Assembly: GCA_026692885.1 (NCBI GenBank)
Contig: JAPLNJ010000579.1
Location: 1 to 23,687, forward strand
DNA: 23,687 nt
Source of the DNA: Planctomycetota bacterium
Lineage (GTDB): Bacteria > Planctomycetota > Planctomycetia > Pirellulales > Pirellulaceae
Direction: 5' to 3'
Both the position numbers and the translations under genes were made by a program. The notes beneath the pieces are model-generated. The model searched no databases. It worked only from the letters and a program-made list of their open reading frames with translations, and was not told where the DNA came from. Positions 8,710 through 20,093 of this stretch are shown piece after piece. Every line of letters begins with the position of its first letter. Position 1 is the first letter of the stretch.

Positions 8710-10235
8710 GCCGGTGCTCGCCACGTCAGTCGGGACCAGACCGGCGCCAGCGTGTCCAGCAGCATTTTGTACCTCGCATACTTGGTGGCGTACAGACCGG
8801 CTAGTTCTCGGTTGGGTGTGCAAGTCCGGGGGAAACGGACCATCGCTCGGCAGGCGGCTTCGTACGACGGATAACAACCCACGCCAACCGCGGCGCCGAT
8901 CGCGGCGCCCAGAGCACCCAATTCCGTGGCCTCCGGAATCTCGACGGGCAGCTGCAGGATGTCCGCGAACATCTGGACCCACACCGGGCTCTTGACCGCC
9001 CCGCCGGACAGCCGCACGCAGGCCGGCCGATCCCGGAACTGCAGAAGTCGGTCCAAGTGCCAGTGGTGCGAGAAGATGATGCCTTCGTAGATCGCTCGCA
9101 GCAGATGTCCACGCGACTGCCAGCCGTCCAAGCCAAAGAAGCAGGCCTTGCCGTCCAGACTGACGTTCGAGCCGTACAGGAACGGCAGGAACACGACCCC
9201 GGCGTCCTGCGGCCGCGTGTCGGCGACCAATTCGTTGACCAAGTCAAACACGGATTGGCCGTGCTGAGCGGCCCGGGCGCGCTCCGCCTGGAAGAACTCG
9301 GTCACAAACCACTCCAGGTTGCTGGCCGACGTGGCACTGCCGCCCAGCATCAGGTAGTAGCCCGGAATCGCGTAGCAGGTCGTCATGAAGATGTCTTTGT
9401 GCACCACGGGCGTCTTGGAGATGTACTGGTTGTTACCCCAACTGCCGGCGATCATGCAGAGTTGCGATTCGTCGACCAGACCGGACGCCAACCCGCAGGC
9501 GTCGATATCGAACATGCCGCCGGCCACGGGCGTTCCCGGCGCCAGTCCGGTGGCCTCCGCCGCCTCGGCCGTAACCTGGCCGCAGATCTCGTTCGGACGC
9601 ACCAGCGGCGGCAACAGATGCTGCATCTCGGAGATCCCGAACGCGGCCAACACCGCGGGATCGTACTGTCCTGTGCCGACGTTCAGCAGGCTGCAGCCCG
9701 ACATATCCGTCAGTTCTTGGTGGACCTCGCCCGTCAGCCGCAAACGGATGTAATCCTTGCAGCACAGCGAGGCCGTGGCTTGGGCGAGCCGTTCCGGTTC
9801 GTGATCCCGCATCCACGCTAACAGGGCATTGGGCTGTGCCGGCCAGATAACTTGCATCGTCTTCGGCCGGATCGCATCGTCGACGCCGTCGGCCAGCCAA
9901 CGATCGATGTACTCCCGAGCGCGGGTATCCGCCCCGCGGATCCCGGGCCGCACAGGCTGGCCCTGAGCGTCCACCAAATACAGCCCGTTGCCATGCCCCG
10001 TGCACGCCACGCCCAGAATATCTGCCGGTTGGACTTCGGCCTGCGCGAGAGCGTCCCGAATCGACGCGGCCGTCAGCTGCCACAGCGCGTGCATGTCGAC
10101 CTCGCTGTAGCCGGGACACGGAGCGAGCAAGTCCACCTTGTGGCTAGCGACCGAGACTTCGTGGCCGTCCGTGGTGAACACGGCCGCCTTGACCAGGGTG
10201 CTTCCGTTATCGATTCCCAGCAGATACTTCGTCAT
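8706..10235 (-). CDS. FGGY-family carbohydrate kinase, L-xylulose-kinase-like
   Basis: ATP-dependent sugar kinase of 509 residues, the usual length for FGGY enzymes. The N-terminal domain starts YLLGIDNGSTLVKAAVF (phosphate-binding Asp9 and Gly11) and ends near 245. The catalytic base is predicted as Asp243 in GTPVAGGMFDID. The C-terminal domain contains LMLGGSATSASNLEWF, FLPFLYGSN and a glycine-rich RLSGGAVKSPVWVQMFAD. The segments FLPFLYGSN, HLLRAIYEGIIFSHHWHLDR and TPVAGGMFD match my recollection of E. coli L-xylulose kinase LyxK, so L-xylulose or a similar ketose is the best substrate guess; FGGY specificity cannot be proven by reading. ATG 10235 is preferred because GGGGAGGT lies 8 nt upstream; the longer open frame is not needed. 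It leads a probable two-gene operon with the BMC gene. Confidence 0.92.
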   Translation of the reverse strand: MTKYLLGIDNGSTLVKAAVFTTDGHEVSVASHKVDLLAPCPGYSEVDMHALWQLTAASIRDALAQAEVQPADILGVACTGHGNGLYLVDAQGQPVRPGIRGADTRAREYIDRWLADGVDDAIRPKTMQVIWPAQPNALLAWMRDHEPERLAQATASLCCKDYIRLRLTGEVHQELTDMSGCSLLNVGTGQYDPAVLAAFGISEMQHLLPPLVRPNEICGQVTAEAAEATGLAPGTPVAGGMFDIDACGLASGLVDESQLCMIAGSWGNNQYISKTPVVHKDIFMTTCYAIPGYYLMLGGSATSASNLEWFVTEFFQAERARAAQHGQSVFDLVNELVADTRPQDAGVVFLPFLYGSNVSLDGKACFFGLDGWQSRGHLLRAIYEGIIFSHHWHLDRLLQFRDRPACVRLSGGAVKSPVWVQMFADILQLPVEIPEATELGALGAAIGAAVGVGCYPSYEAACRAMVRFPRTCTPNRELAGLYATKYARYKMLLDTLAPVWSRLTWRAPA

Positions 10236-10658
10236 CGCTTGGACCTCCCCAACGTGTGTCCGCCATGCCTGTTCGCGTGAACGCGGACATTGTAGGCCAG
10301 TCGGCGCGCAGACGCGACAGGGGTGTCGGGGGAGTTGTTTGGTGGCCTTGAGCATAAGGTCGCGATGATCCGCTGCTAGCGTCTTGCGCTACCTTGTGAT
10401 CAACGCCTTGTTTAGTGCTAGGGTTCTTGACACCGATGCGGCGGATCGGTCACCTTATGAAGTTCCAGACTGCCAATGGAAAACGGGAGAGGCGAGGATG
10501 GGGAGGGCGACGGGCCCAGCGGGCACCCCGCGGAGCCGTGGGCCCTGGGAGGGCAACGCTCCCGCGGAGACGTGGGCCGTCCATGACGGCCCGGCTCGGC
10601 AGGAGCCTCGCCCTCCCAGGAGCCTCGCCCTCCCGGTACGCAAGAAAGAGGTGGAGCT
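10236..10658. promoter_or_regulatory. Divergent intergenic region of the sugar module
   Basis: This 423-bp gap separates the minus-strand kinase/BMC pair from the plus-strand URO-D/isomerase pair, so promoters for both should lie here. On the minus strand TACAAT (10294-10289) is a fair -10 box without a good -35. Between it and the kinase start lies a 12-bp dyad, GTTC-GCGT-GAAC (10271-10282), that could be an operator. On the plus strand TTGACA occurs at about 10428 without a convincing -10. GAGGTG and GGAG just before ATG 10659 serve as ribosome site. The part 10495-10634 is a GC-rich repeat, listed separately. Confidence 0.35.
10495..10634. repeat. GC-rich palindromic repeat block with a 17-bp tandem duplication
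   Basis: The left side carries GGGAGGGCGACGGGCCC and GGGAGGGCAACGCTCCCGCGGAG. The right side carries the opposite orientation, GGCTCGGCAGGAGCCTCGCCCTCCC-like, ending in two exact tandem copies of AGGAGCCTCGCCCTCCC (10601-10617 and 10618-10634). Variants of the GGGAGGGCGAGGCTCC unit are, to my memory, dispersed in many planctomycete genomes. The block ends 24 nt before the start of the URO-D-like gene, so it would sit in its 5' leader. Confidence 0.65.
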
Positions 10659-11975
10659 ATGGAGCACTACGGAAACGGCCCCTCCACGGGACTCGATCAG
10701 ACGGCGGCGGGGAAGATCATCACGGGCTTCACCCTCGCTGATCTCGTCATGAGCCCGGCGGATCGACAGGTGCTACGCCGCTTGGCGGAGCAAGTCGCGA
10801 GCATCGCCGCCAGCGTGCGGAGCCAAGAGGTCCGTACGCTGTGGACGCAAATCAACACGCTCCAGCCCATCCGGCCGGTTGTCTTTTGCGACCCGGAGAA
10901 TGGTTGGAACGAGATCATCACCGAAGCGCAGATGGAATGCCACGGCCGACTCGCCCGCCGCTGGGAGATGGATCTGCGTAAAGAGATCTTCTGGGGCACG
11001 GAGATGGGCGACGACAAGCCCGTCGAGCCGGTCTTCGAGGTGCCGTACACCGTCTCGCCCGACGACTGGGGTGTGGCCGCCGTGTACCACAAAGTCGAAG
11101 CCTGTGGTTCGTACGTGTGGGACGCCCCGATCCGTGATTACCAGACCGACCTGCCCAGGGTCACCGGACCGCATTTCACAATCGATGGGGAGACCACGCG
11201 GGGTACGCTCCAGATCGCCCAAGACGTGTTCGCGGGGATCCTGCCGGTGCGGCTCAAGGGTACGTGGTGGTGGTCGCTCGGTCTGACCTGGCCCGCGGCC
11301 ACGCTGCGGGGACTCAATAACATCATGCTCGATTTCGTCGACCACCCGGATGAACTCAAGGAGTTACTGGCGACGATTTCCCGCGGGTATCTGAAGAAGC
11401 TGGATTACCTGGAAGCGGAGGGCCTGTTGAGCCTGAACAACGACGGGACCTACGTCGGCTCTGGCGGCTTCGGTTTCACCCCGGATCTGCCGCAGCCGGA
11501 CTTCGCAGGCCAAGTCCGCTGCTGCGACCTGTGGGGCTTCACCGAAAGCCAGGAGACGGTCAGTGTTTCGCCGGAGATGTACGAGGAGTTCGTCTTCCCG
11601 TTCGAGAAACCGCTCATGGATCGTTTCGGCCTGACTTGCTACGGCTGCTGCGAGCCGCTCCACGGCCGGTGGCCGGTCGTCAGCCGGCACCACGCCTTGC
11701 GGCGCGTGTCCTGTTCGCCCTGGGCCGACCTGGACAAGCTGGCCGGGTATCTGGAAAATCACTACATTCTCTCCCTGAAACCGAACCCGGCGCTGCTGGC
11801 GGTCCCGACGATCGACGAGCAGGCCATCCGCAGCCAGTTGCGGCGGGCGCTGGACGCGACGCGTGGCTGTGTCGTCGAGTTGATTATGAAAGACAACCAC
11901 ACGCTTGCGTGCCGGCCGGAAAATGCGGTCCGCTGGTGTCAGATTGCTCAAGAGGAAGCCGGGAAGCGTACGTGA
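10659..11975 (+). CDS. URO-D-fold (uroporphyrinogen decarboxylase-like) protein
   Basis: Protein of 438 residues of the uroporphyrinogen-decarboxylase/corrinoid methyltransferase superfamily (TIM barrel). It belongs to a divergent branch marked by LTCYGCCEPLHGRW (about 326-338), then SCSPWADLDKLAGYL, LSLKPNPALLA and VELIMKDNHTL. The Cys-Cys and His residues around 330-335 could bind a metal or a cofactor. The branch lacks the arginines expected in the N-terminal signature of true HemE, so haem synthesis is unlikely. Homologues I recall sit beside sugar-catabolism genes and have no assigned reaction. ATG 10659 has GAGGTGGAG upstream; an in-frame ATG at 10749 (MSPADRQVLRRLAEQ) would give 408 residues and fits the usual family start. 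It is followed after 26 nt by the isomerase-like gene, a likely operon. Confidence 0.8.
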   Translation: MEHYGNGPSTGLDQTAAGKIITGFTLADLVMSPADRQVLRRLAEQVASIAASVRSQEVRTLWTQINTLQPIRPVVFCDPENGWNEIITEAQMECHGRLARRWEMDLRKEIFWGTEMGDDKPVEPVFEVPYTVSPDDWGVAAVYHKVEACGSYVWDAPIRDYQTDLPRVTGPHFTIDGETTRGTLQIAQDVFAGILPVRLKGTWWWSLGLTWPAATLRGLNNIMLDFVDHPDELKELLATISRGYLKKLDYLEAEGLLSLNNDGTYVGSGGFGFTPDLPQPDFAGQVRCCDLWGFTESQETVSVSPEMYEEFVFPFEKPLMDRFGLTCYGCCEPLHGRWPVVSRHHALRRVSCSPWADLDKLAGYLENHYILSLKPNPALLAVPTIDEQAIRSQLRRALDATRGCVVELIMKDNHTLACRPENAVRWCQIAQEEAGKRT

Positions 11976-12001
11976 GACGTTAGTTAAGAAAGGAACCCTG
12001 C

Positions 12002-12844
12002 ATGATCATCGGCTGCTTTGCCTTGGTAGAACCGTTTACGGGCATGCCGCGTCAGTTTCAGGCCATCCGCGAAATGGGCATCGAGTATGCCGACCTGACG
12101 GACAACCACAACGGCGGCATGCTGGGGGCGGAGTACGGCTTTGCCGCGTCGGTCAGTCTCGATAGCCACCCGGCCAAGATCCATCGGATGGCCCAGGCGG
12201 CCGGCCTGACGCTGACCAGTTTCTGCGCCCACGCCAACCTGCTCGACCCACCCAGCCCGGATGTGTACGGGACCACCGAGATCATCAAGGCCATTCGCCT
12301 GGCCTACCATCTGGGCATCGAGCACGTGATCACCACCGAGGGCGATCCGAAGACGGAATTCGGGCATAGCCTGACGCCCCAGGAGCGGCTGTTCGCCATC
12401 CGAGAGAAGCTCTACATGCCGATCCTGTGGGCCGAGGAACTCGGCGTCGAACTCTTGCTGGAGACGCATGGCGTGGTGACCGACTCGGTCGACAGCATGG
12501 CCGAACTGTTGGATTGGCTGGGACACGAAGAGCATGTCGGGATCTGCCTGGACACAGGCAATAGTTGGCTGGGCGGCTCCGAACCAGTCGACTATGTCCG
12601 CAGATTTGGCCACCGGATCAAGCACGTGCATTGGAAGGACATGGCGGCCGAGTGGCAGCCGAAACGCGGGAAACTGCATGGCTGCGGCATGGCCACGATC
12701 GCACTGGGCGACGGCGTCATCGATCTCCCCGCGGTTGTGACGGCGCTGCAGGAAGTCGGCTTCGACGGAGCCACCACCCTGGAGATTGCCGGTTCGGACA
12801 ATATTCGGCGGTCCGTGGAAAAACTGAAACAATGGGGCGTCTGA
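12002..12844 (+). CDS. Sugar phosphate isomerase/epimerase, xylose-isomerase-like TIM barrel
   Basis: 280 residues, typical for AP-endonuclease-2/xylose-isomerase-like TIM barrels, which interconvert sugars or sugar phosphates using a divalent metal. Predicted metal and catalytic residues lie at the usual barrel positions: Glu154 and His156 in LLLETHGVVTDS, Asp184 in CLDTGNSW, His210 in KHVHWKDM, and Glu261 in TTLEIAGS. The GHRIKHVHWKD strand is diagnostic. AAGGA precedes ATG 12002 at good spacing, and the gene follows the URO-D-like gene in the same operon. With the divergent L-xylulose-type kinase, an epimerase for a ketose or ketose phosphate is the natural guess, but hexose or inositol substrates are equally compatible with the fold. 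Confidence 0.88.
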   Translation: MIIGCFALVEPFTGMPRQFQAIREMGIEYADLTDNHNGGMLGAEYGFAASVSLDSHPAKIHRMAQAAGLTLTSFCAHANLLDPPSPDVYGTTEIIKAIRLAYHLGIEHVITTEGDPKTEFGHSLTPQERLFAIREKLYMPILWAEELGVELLLETHGVVTDSVDSMAELLDWLGHEEHVGICLDTGNSWLGGSEPVDYVRRFGHRIKHVHWKDMAAEWQPKRGKLHGCGMATIALGDGVIDLPAVVTALQEVGFDGATTLEIAGSDNIRRSVEKLKQWGV

Positions 12845-12937
12845 GGTCGAGCGATTCGTTGACGGGACAAGAGTTGTTGTGAAGCCCCCAGAGGCGGGGA
12901 TAAGAATCTCTATCCGTTATCAGTTAGGAGAATACCG

Positions 12938-13975
12938 ATGGTCAGCACGACTGAACGACCGTACCGCGGGCGGCTTCGCCGCGGTTTTACGCTTGTGGAA
13001 TTATTGGTGGTAATCGCGATTATTGGCATCCTGGTCGCGTTGCTCTTGCCGGCTATTCAGGCTGCCCGCGAGGCTTCGCGGCGCTCGCAATGCAGCAACA
13101 ACTTGAAGCAGCTTGCGCTGGGAATCCAGAACTACCACGATACACACAAGTGCTTTCCGCCGGGTGTGATGGCGCCGAGCCCACAGTGGACGGACAAGAA
13201 GGCTTCGTGGATCTTGAGGATCACCCCGTTCCTGGAAGCCGGTGCCGCCTTCGAACAAGTCAACTTTAACGACACCGACTGGACAGGACAGGACAAACCC
13301 GACCGCAACGCTTGGCTCAAGGACCAACTGCGGTTGTCGGTCCTCTACTGTCCCTCGAGCCCGCTGCCCCGCACGCGGCAGGAAGGCACCCGTGGGGATA
13401 CCCAGGCGTCGACGCCGCCATCACCTGCCACGATCAACGTCCAGCTCGCGGATTACGTCGGCATCGCCGGCACCTACTATGCGGCAGTGGATATGACTAG
13501 CGCCCCGACGCCAAATGCGGGCGCCAATTACGGCGGACGATCGACCTTCAATGGCGTCATGGCTTCCGTTGCCAACACATTTCCCTCGCCGGTCAAGTTC
13601 GCCTCGATCCTGGATGGGGCGAGCACCACCGCCTGTATCGGCGAGGAATCGTCGCCCTACATCGACACGGCCGGCAACAAGATCGACGGCCGCGCAGGCA
13701 ACTGGGCCGGGGGCGCATGGTCGAACGGCAATGGCGGGGATAGCGACTGGTGGCTCAACGTGACGATTGTTGCCTACCCGATCAATTGGAACGGCCCGGC
13801 CAATAACTTCCAACCCGGATACCAGCGGCACACCATCATTCGCTCGTCGCACCCGGGCGGGGCGCAGATCGCTCTGAGCGATGCCTCGGTGCGGTTCGTC
13901 TCAGATGCTCTCGATTTCCGCACCTTCACCTGCTTGTGTGATCGGAGCGATGGCCAAGTTGTTCCTGCGTTCTGA
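12938..13975 (+). CDS. DUF1559 protein with type IV pilin-like N-terminus
   Basis: 345 residues. The N-terminus RRGFTLVELLVVIAIIGILVALLLPAIQAAREASRRSQC is a type III signal: prepilin peptidase would cut after Gly16, leaving Phe17 with Glu21 (the +5 Glu of pilins), then a hydrophobic helix. It continues into the DUF1559 body (NNLKQLALGIQNYHDTHKCFPPG) and ends with the family's C-terminal motif, here SHPGGAQIALSDASVRFVSD. Planctomycetes carry dozens to hundreds of such proteins per genome; they are thought to be exported, pseudopilin-like surface or periplasmic proteins, with no proven role. AGGAG lies 7 nt before ATG 12938. The lipoprotein gene follows after 56 nt, the usual pairing for this family. 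Confidence 0.95.
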   Translation: MVSTTERPYRGRLRRGFTLVELLVVIAIIGILVALLLPAIQAAREASRRSQCSNNLKQLALGIQNYHDTHKCFPPGVMAPSPQWTDKKASWILRITPFLEAGAAFEQVNFNDTDWTGQDKPDRNAWLKDQLRLSVLYCPSSPLPRTRQEGTRGDTQASTPPSPATINVQLADYVGIAGTYYAAVDMTSAPTPNAGANYGGRSTFNGVMASVANTFPSPVKFASILDGASTTACIGEESSPYIDTAGNKIDGRAGNWAGGAWSNGNGGDSDWWLNVTIVAYPINWNGPANNFQPGYQRHTIIRSSHPGGAQIALSDASVRFVSDALDFRTFTCLCDRSDGQVVPAF

Positions 13976-14031
13976 AGCACGCGTGGCCAACGGCGACGGG
14001 CATTTTCGAGCATTATGGAGGAGCCTGCATC

Positions 14032-14469
14032 ATGGGAAAAATATCGTTGTTTGTGCTGTTCGGTGGCCGTTCGGCGTCTGTCGTCGCCGGGCTGGTGCTA
14101 GTCTTCGCGATGGTTGGGTGCGGCGGCGCGCAGAAGCCTGGATTGGTGCCGGTACAGGGGACCGTCACCCAGGGCGGCAGTCCCTTGTCCGGAGCGGATG
14201 TGATGTTCATGCCTAAGAACCAAGGTATTCCAGCGGCGGGCAAGACGGACGACGGCGGGCGGTTCGAGTTGCGGTTCAGCGATGGGCGACGGGGTGCCCT
14301 GCCGGGGAGTTATGGCGTGTTGATCACTAAACGCGCGCCCGAGCCGCCACCGCCCATGGGCGGACCGCCTCCGCCTCCGCAACGGATACAGTCGCCCATC
14401 GAATTCCGCCAGGACGCGGAGGTCAAGCCGAGCGGCGCGAATAACTTCAACATGGAAGTGCCGAAGTAG
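14032..14469 (+). CDS. Small lipoprotein with carboxypeptidase-regulatory-like fold, partner of DUF1559 gene
   Basis: 145 residues. The N-terminal hydrophobic stretch ends at MVGCG, a lipobox with Cys30 as the lipidated residue. The mature part has the beta-sandwich pattern common in these planctomycete proteins (PVQGTVTQGGSPLSGADVMFMP, then GKTDDGGRFELRFSDGRRGALPGSYGVLITK), similar to carboxypeptidase-regulatory-like domains. A proline-rich PPPPMGGPPPPPQ run and IEFRQDAEVKPSGANNFNMEVPK complete it. Such short lipoproteins regularly follow DUF1559 genes; a physical partnership is plausible but unproven. GGAGGAG lies 8 nt before ATG 14032. Confidence 0.9.
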   Translation: MGKISLFVLFGGRSASVVAGLVLVFAMVGCGGAQKPGLVPVQGTVTQGGSPLSGADVMFMPKNQGIPAAGKTDDGGRFELRFSDGRRGALPGSYGVLITKRAPEPPPPMGGPPPPPQRIQSPIEFRQDAEVKPSGANNFNMEVPK

Positions 14470-14535
14470 GCAGACGTTGGCGGCCGGGAGGTGTTTGTTC
14501 TCCGTAGGTATTCGTTCAAAATACCACTTTCCCAT

Positions 14536-14562
14536 ATCCGTGCCATCCGTGAAATCCGTGGT
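14536..14562. repeat. Three ATCCGTG units at 9-bp period between convergent genes
   Basis: ATCCGTG occurs at 14536, 14545 and 14554, each followed by a variable dinucleotide, giving an exact 9-bp period. It lies in the 97-bp gap between the lipoprotein gene and the histidine kinase gene, which end towards each other. The last unit continues as ATCCGTGGTTCAA. A near copy, ATCCGTGGTTTTCAA, is at 16772-16786 over the histidine kinase start, so the two flank that gene. I recall this string as a common intergenic repeat in planctomycete and related genomes. No clear terminator is visible here. Confidence 0.6.
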
Positions 14563-14566
14563 TCAA

Positions 14567-16786
14567 CTACCCCGTGGTGCAACTGCCCCCCTGCCCCAAG
14601 TACCGCTGGAGAACCTCGCGAAGTCGTGACGAGGAAATCGGTTTGGCCAAGTAGTCATCACAGCCGGCTGCCAGGCATCTTTCCCGGTCGCCCGCCATCG
14701 CGTGGGCGGTCAGGGCGACAATTGCTCCTGCCCAACCCTGCGTGCGCAGCCAACGCGTGGCCGCCAAGCCATTCATTCCCGGCAACTGGAGGTCCATCAG
14801 GATCAGGGCGTAGGGCCGGCCTTCCGACCGGGACCGCTCAACCATTTCGCACGCCAACTGCCCGTCACCTGCCACTTCGGCCTCCAACTTCAGCTTGCGC
14901 AGCAGATGCCCAATGACCCGTTGCAGACTGGGTTCATCTTCCACGAACAGGACTCGGCCCTGCAGCACGGGACTCGGTTCGCCACCTGGCTCGGCGCCCG
15001 TGGTCGGTCCCGCGACTTGGTCGGGAGACGCTTCCCGGTTCGGCCTGTTCCGCCATGGTCCCCCGTCCACCGTCAGCGTAAACGTACTACCCCGTCCCAA
15101 TTCGCTGGTGACGTCAATGCGGCCATCAAGGGCCGCCGCCAGCCGCTGGCAAATCGACAACCCGAGTCCCGTGCCGCCGTAACGGCGGGTGGAAGTTCCA
15201 TTGACTTGGACAAAGGGCCGGAAGATTTCATCCAGCATGACGGACGGGATGCCGATGCCCGTATCCGTGACGACGAATTGTACCCGTGCGGTCCCCGCAC
15301 CCGACTCGCAGCAGCGCACGGTCAGGCGAACTTCACCCCGTTCCGTGAACTTGACGGCATTACCGACCAGATTCACCAGGATCTGACGCAAGCGTGCCGC
15401 ATCGGTGTAAATCGTGGCCGGCAGCGGTAGACAGTGTACCACTTGCAGGTTCAGACCCTTTTTGGCTGCCGTAATGTTCGCCATCGCCATGACATCGTCC
15501 AGGATCTGCTGCAGGGCACAGTCGGTCTTCTCTAAAGGCAGCCGGTCGGCTTCGATCTGGGCCAGATCCAGAATGTCATTGATGATCCCCAGCAGACCCT
15601 GCCCGCTGCGTTGGATCGCGTGCAGGAACTCGCGCTGCTCGGTCGGCGACAGATCCCCAGCATCGAGCAGTTCGCTGTAGCCCAGAATCGCCGTCATGGG
15701 CGTGCGGAGCTCATGGCTCATGTTATTCAGGAACTCGCTCTTGGCGCGGTTGGCCGTTTCCGCCCGCACGGCCAATTCTTCAGCTTGGGCCAGCGCCTGT
15801 TCGAGCTGCGTGTTGGCCGTCCGCAGGTTCTCCTCGGCCTGCTTACGGTCGGTGATGTCTTCAATGGTGGCCATCGTCCGCGTGGGCAGGCCGGCAGCGC
15901 GGATGACTGTCATGTTCACGTTCACCCACGCCAGGGAGCCATTCTTGCGGATGTATCGTTTCTCGATGCGGTAGTCGGGCTGCTCGCCCCGCACGACGCG
16001 TTGGAAGGCATCCCAGTCACGCTCGCGATCTTCCGGATGCGTGATCTCGGATATCCGCAATTGGAGAAGTTCATCGGCCGAATAGCCGGTGATCTCGCAC
16101 AGTTTATCGTTCACACGAATCCATTGTCCGGTGGCCACATCGGCTTGCGCCATGCCGATCGAGGCCAACTGGAACATCGCGTTGAACTGGGCCTCGCTCT
16201 CCCGCAGTTCTTGATCCGCCCGCCTGTCCGCGGTGACATCGGTCAGCACGACGCGGCAGGCGGCCGCGCTCTCGGCGTCACGCGCGGCGGTGACGACCAA
16301 ATGCGCCCAGAATGTCGTGCCGTCCGTTTTCTCTATCCGCAGTTCGCACGCCTGCGGCGCGCCGGTCGCCAAGAGTTGTCTGCGGTGGAGGTAGTAGGCG
16401 TCCATATCTTCGGACGCGATGAAGCGGGACAGCAACTGCTTGACCAACTGGCCGCGGGGCACTCCGAGCAGGGCGGCGGCGGTGAGATTTGCCTGCAGGA
16501 TCAAACCCTGTTCGCTCAAGGTGACATAGCCCACGGGGGCCAGATCGTACAGGTCGAAGTACCGGGCTCGCGAGGCTGCCACATCCCGCTCCGTGCGGCG
16601 CAGTTCCTCGTTCTGCAACTCCAATTCGACCTGATGCACGCGCAGTTCGTGGAGCAGACGCCGCGTCTCGTCGGGCGACATCGCCGCGATGTTCTCCGGC
16701 GACTGGTCCACTTTTTCCCGAGCGATCTCCTCGGCCCGCTGACGCAGTTCGGCGGCGTCTTCCGGTCGGTTATCCGTGGTTTTCAA
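14567..16786 (-). CDS. Hybrid sensor histidine kinase (PAS-PAS-HisKA-HATPase-REC)
   Basis: 739 residues from the proposed TTG start. AGGAG lies 4 nt upstream of TTG 16786. An ATG at 16855 would put the N-terminus into a palindromic repeat, so I reject it. Order: helical/coiled N-terminus with [19 protein letters not shown] (about 47-67), PAS 1 (about 75-185), PAS 2 with PAC (about 200-315), HisKA with His358 in [11 protein letters not shown], HATPase with [11 protein letters not shown] (N box), VTDTGIGIP (G1) and [10 protein letters not shown] (G2), then a receiver at about 610-730 with VEDEP, phospho-acceptor Asp665 (ILMDLQLPG) and LAKPI lysine. There are no membrane segments, so it is a cytosolic sensor. 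A separate output regulator or histidine phosphotransfer protein is not in the window. It is downstream of and co-oriented with the CheB-CheR gene, separated by 316 bp filled by the 257-bp repeat. Confidence 0.93.
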   Translation of the reverse strand: MKTTDNRPEDAAELRQRAEEIAREKVDQSPENIAAMSPDETRRLLHELRVHQVELELQNEELRRTERDVAASRARYFDLYDLAPVGYVTLSEQGLILQANLTAAALLGVPRGQLVKQLLSRFIASEDMDAYYLHRRQLLATGAPQACELRIEKTDGTTFWAHLVVTAARDAESAAACRVVLTDVTADRRADQELRESEAQFNAMFQLASIGMAQADVATGQWIRVNDKLCEITGYSADELLQLRISEITHPEDRERDWDAFQRVVRGEQPDYRIEKRYIRKNGSLAWVNVNMTVIRAAGLPTRTMATIEDITDRKQAEENLRTANTQLEQALAQAEELAVRAETANRAKSEFLNNMSHELRTPMTAILGYSELLDAGDLSPTEQREFLHAIQRSGQGLLGIINDILDLAQIEADRLPLEKTDCALQQILDDVMAMANITAAKKGLNLQVVHCLPLPATIYTDAARLRQILVNLVGNAVKFTERGEVRLTVRCCESGAGTARVQFVVTDTGIGIPSVMLDEIFRPFVQVNGTSTRRYGGTGLGLSICQRLAAALDGRIDVTSELGRGSTFTLTVDGGPWRNRPNREASPDQVAGPTTGAEPGGEPSPVLQGRVLFVEDEPSLQRVIGHLLRKLKLEAEVAGDGQLACEMVERSRSEGRPYALILMDLQLPGMNGLAATRWLRTQGWAGAIVALTAHAMAGDRERCLAAGCDDYLAKPISSSRLREVLQRYLGQGGSCTTG

Positions 16787-16834
16787 TGTGCTCCTGCAGC
16801 TTGGGTTGTAGCGGTGGTCTCGCCGAGTTCTCTC

Positions 16835-17091
16835 GCCCCAAAGGGGCCAAAACAAATCAGCCCAGGGCAGAGCGCCGCGGCGACAGCCGCAAAGCGCCGC
16901 CCTGGGTACGGTATCGATGCAACCTGGTAGCCCTGAAAGGGCGAAACACGATGGTGACCGTGCGACGGCTTGGCCATTGTTTCGCCCCTTCAGGGCTGGT
17001 GTTCTTGATATTCTCCTAACCCAGGGCGGCGCTACGCGGCTAACGCCGCTCCGCTCTGCCCTGGGCTGCTATGTGGCTGCCCCTTTGGGGC
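16835..17091. repeat. Head-to-head pair of 114-bp composite palindromic units
   Basis: Unit A is 16835-16948. Unit B (16978-17091) is its inverted copy, with a 29-bp spacer between. The two units align without gaps, about 85 of 114 positions identical by hand count. Each unit contains in order a GCCCC-AAA-GGGGC hairpin, a CCCAGGGC...GCCCTGGG hairpin with a GC-rich inner stem, a variable stretch of about 20 bp, and AGCCCTGAARGGGCGAAACA. Differences concentrate in the variable stretch. The structure fills the space between the two signalling genes, 11 nt after the stop of CheB-CheR and 48 nt before the histidine kinase start. These motifs are familiar as dispersed intergenic repeats in planctomycetes and Verrucomicrobia (memory). 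As RNA it would fold into one long hairpin or several short ones. Confidence 0.85.
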
Positions 17092-17102
17092 GAAAACTGA
17101 GA

Positions 17103-20078
<2,976 letters not shown>

Positions 20079-20093
<15 letters not shown>

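Noticed and set aside
10409..10421. TGTTTAGTGCTAG, similar to the right end of the 250-bp element
   Set aside because: Only about a dozen bases match, there is no hairpin or opposite end at a suitable distance, and the following TTCTTGACACCGA lies on the wrong side. It could be a decayed end but is too short to call.
15611..16930. Plus-strand open frame of about 439 codons opposite the histidine kinase
   Set aside because: Antisense to well-defined PAS and HisKA sequence and runs into the 16835 repeat; no domain visible.
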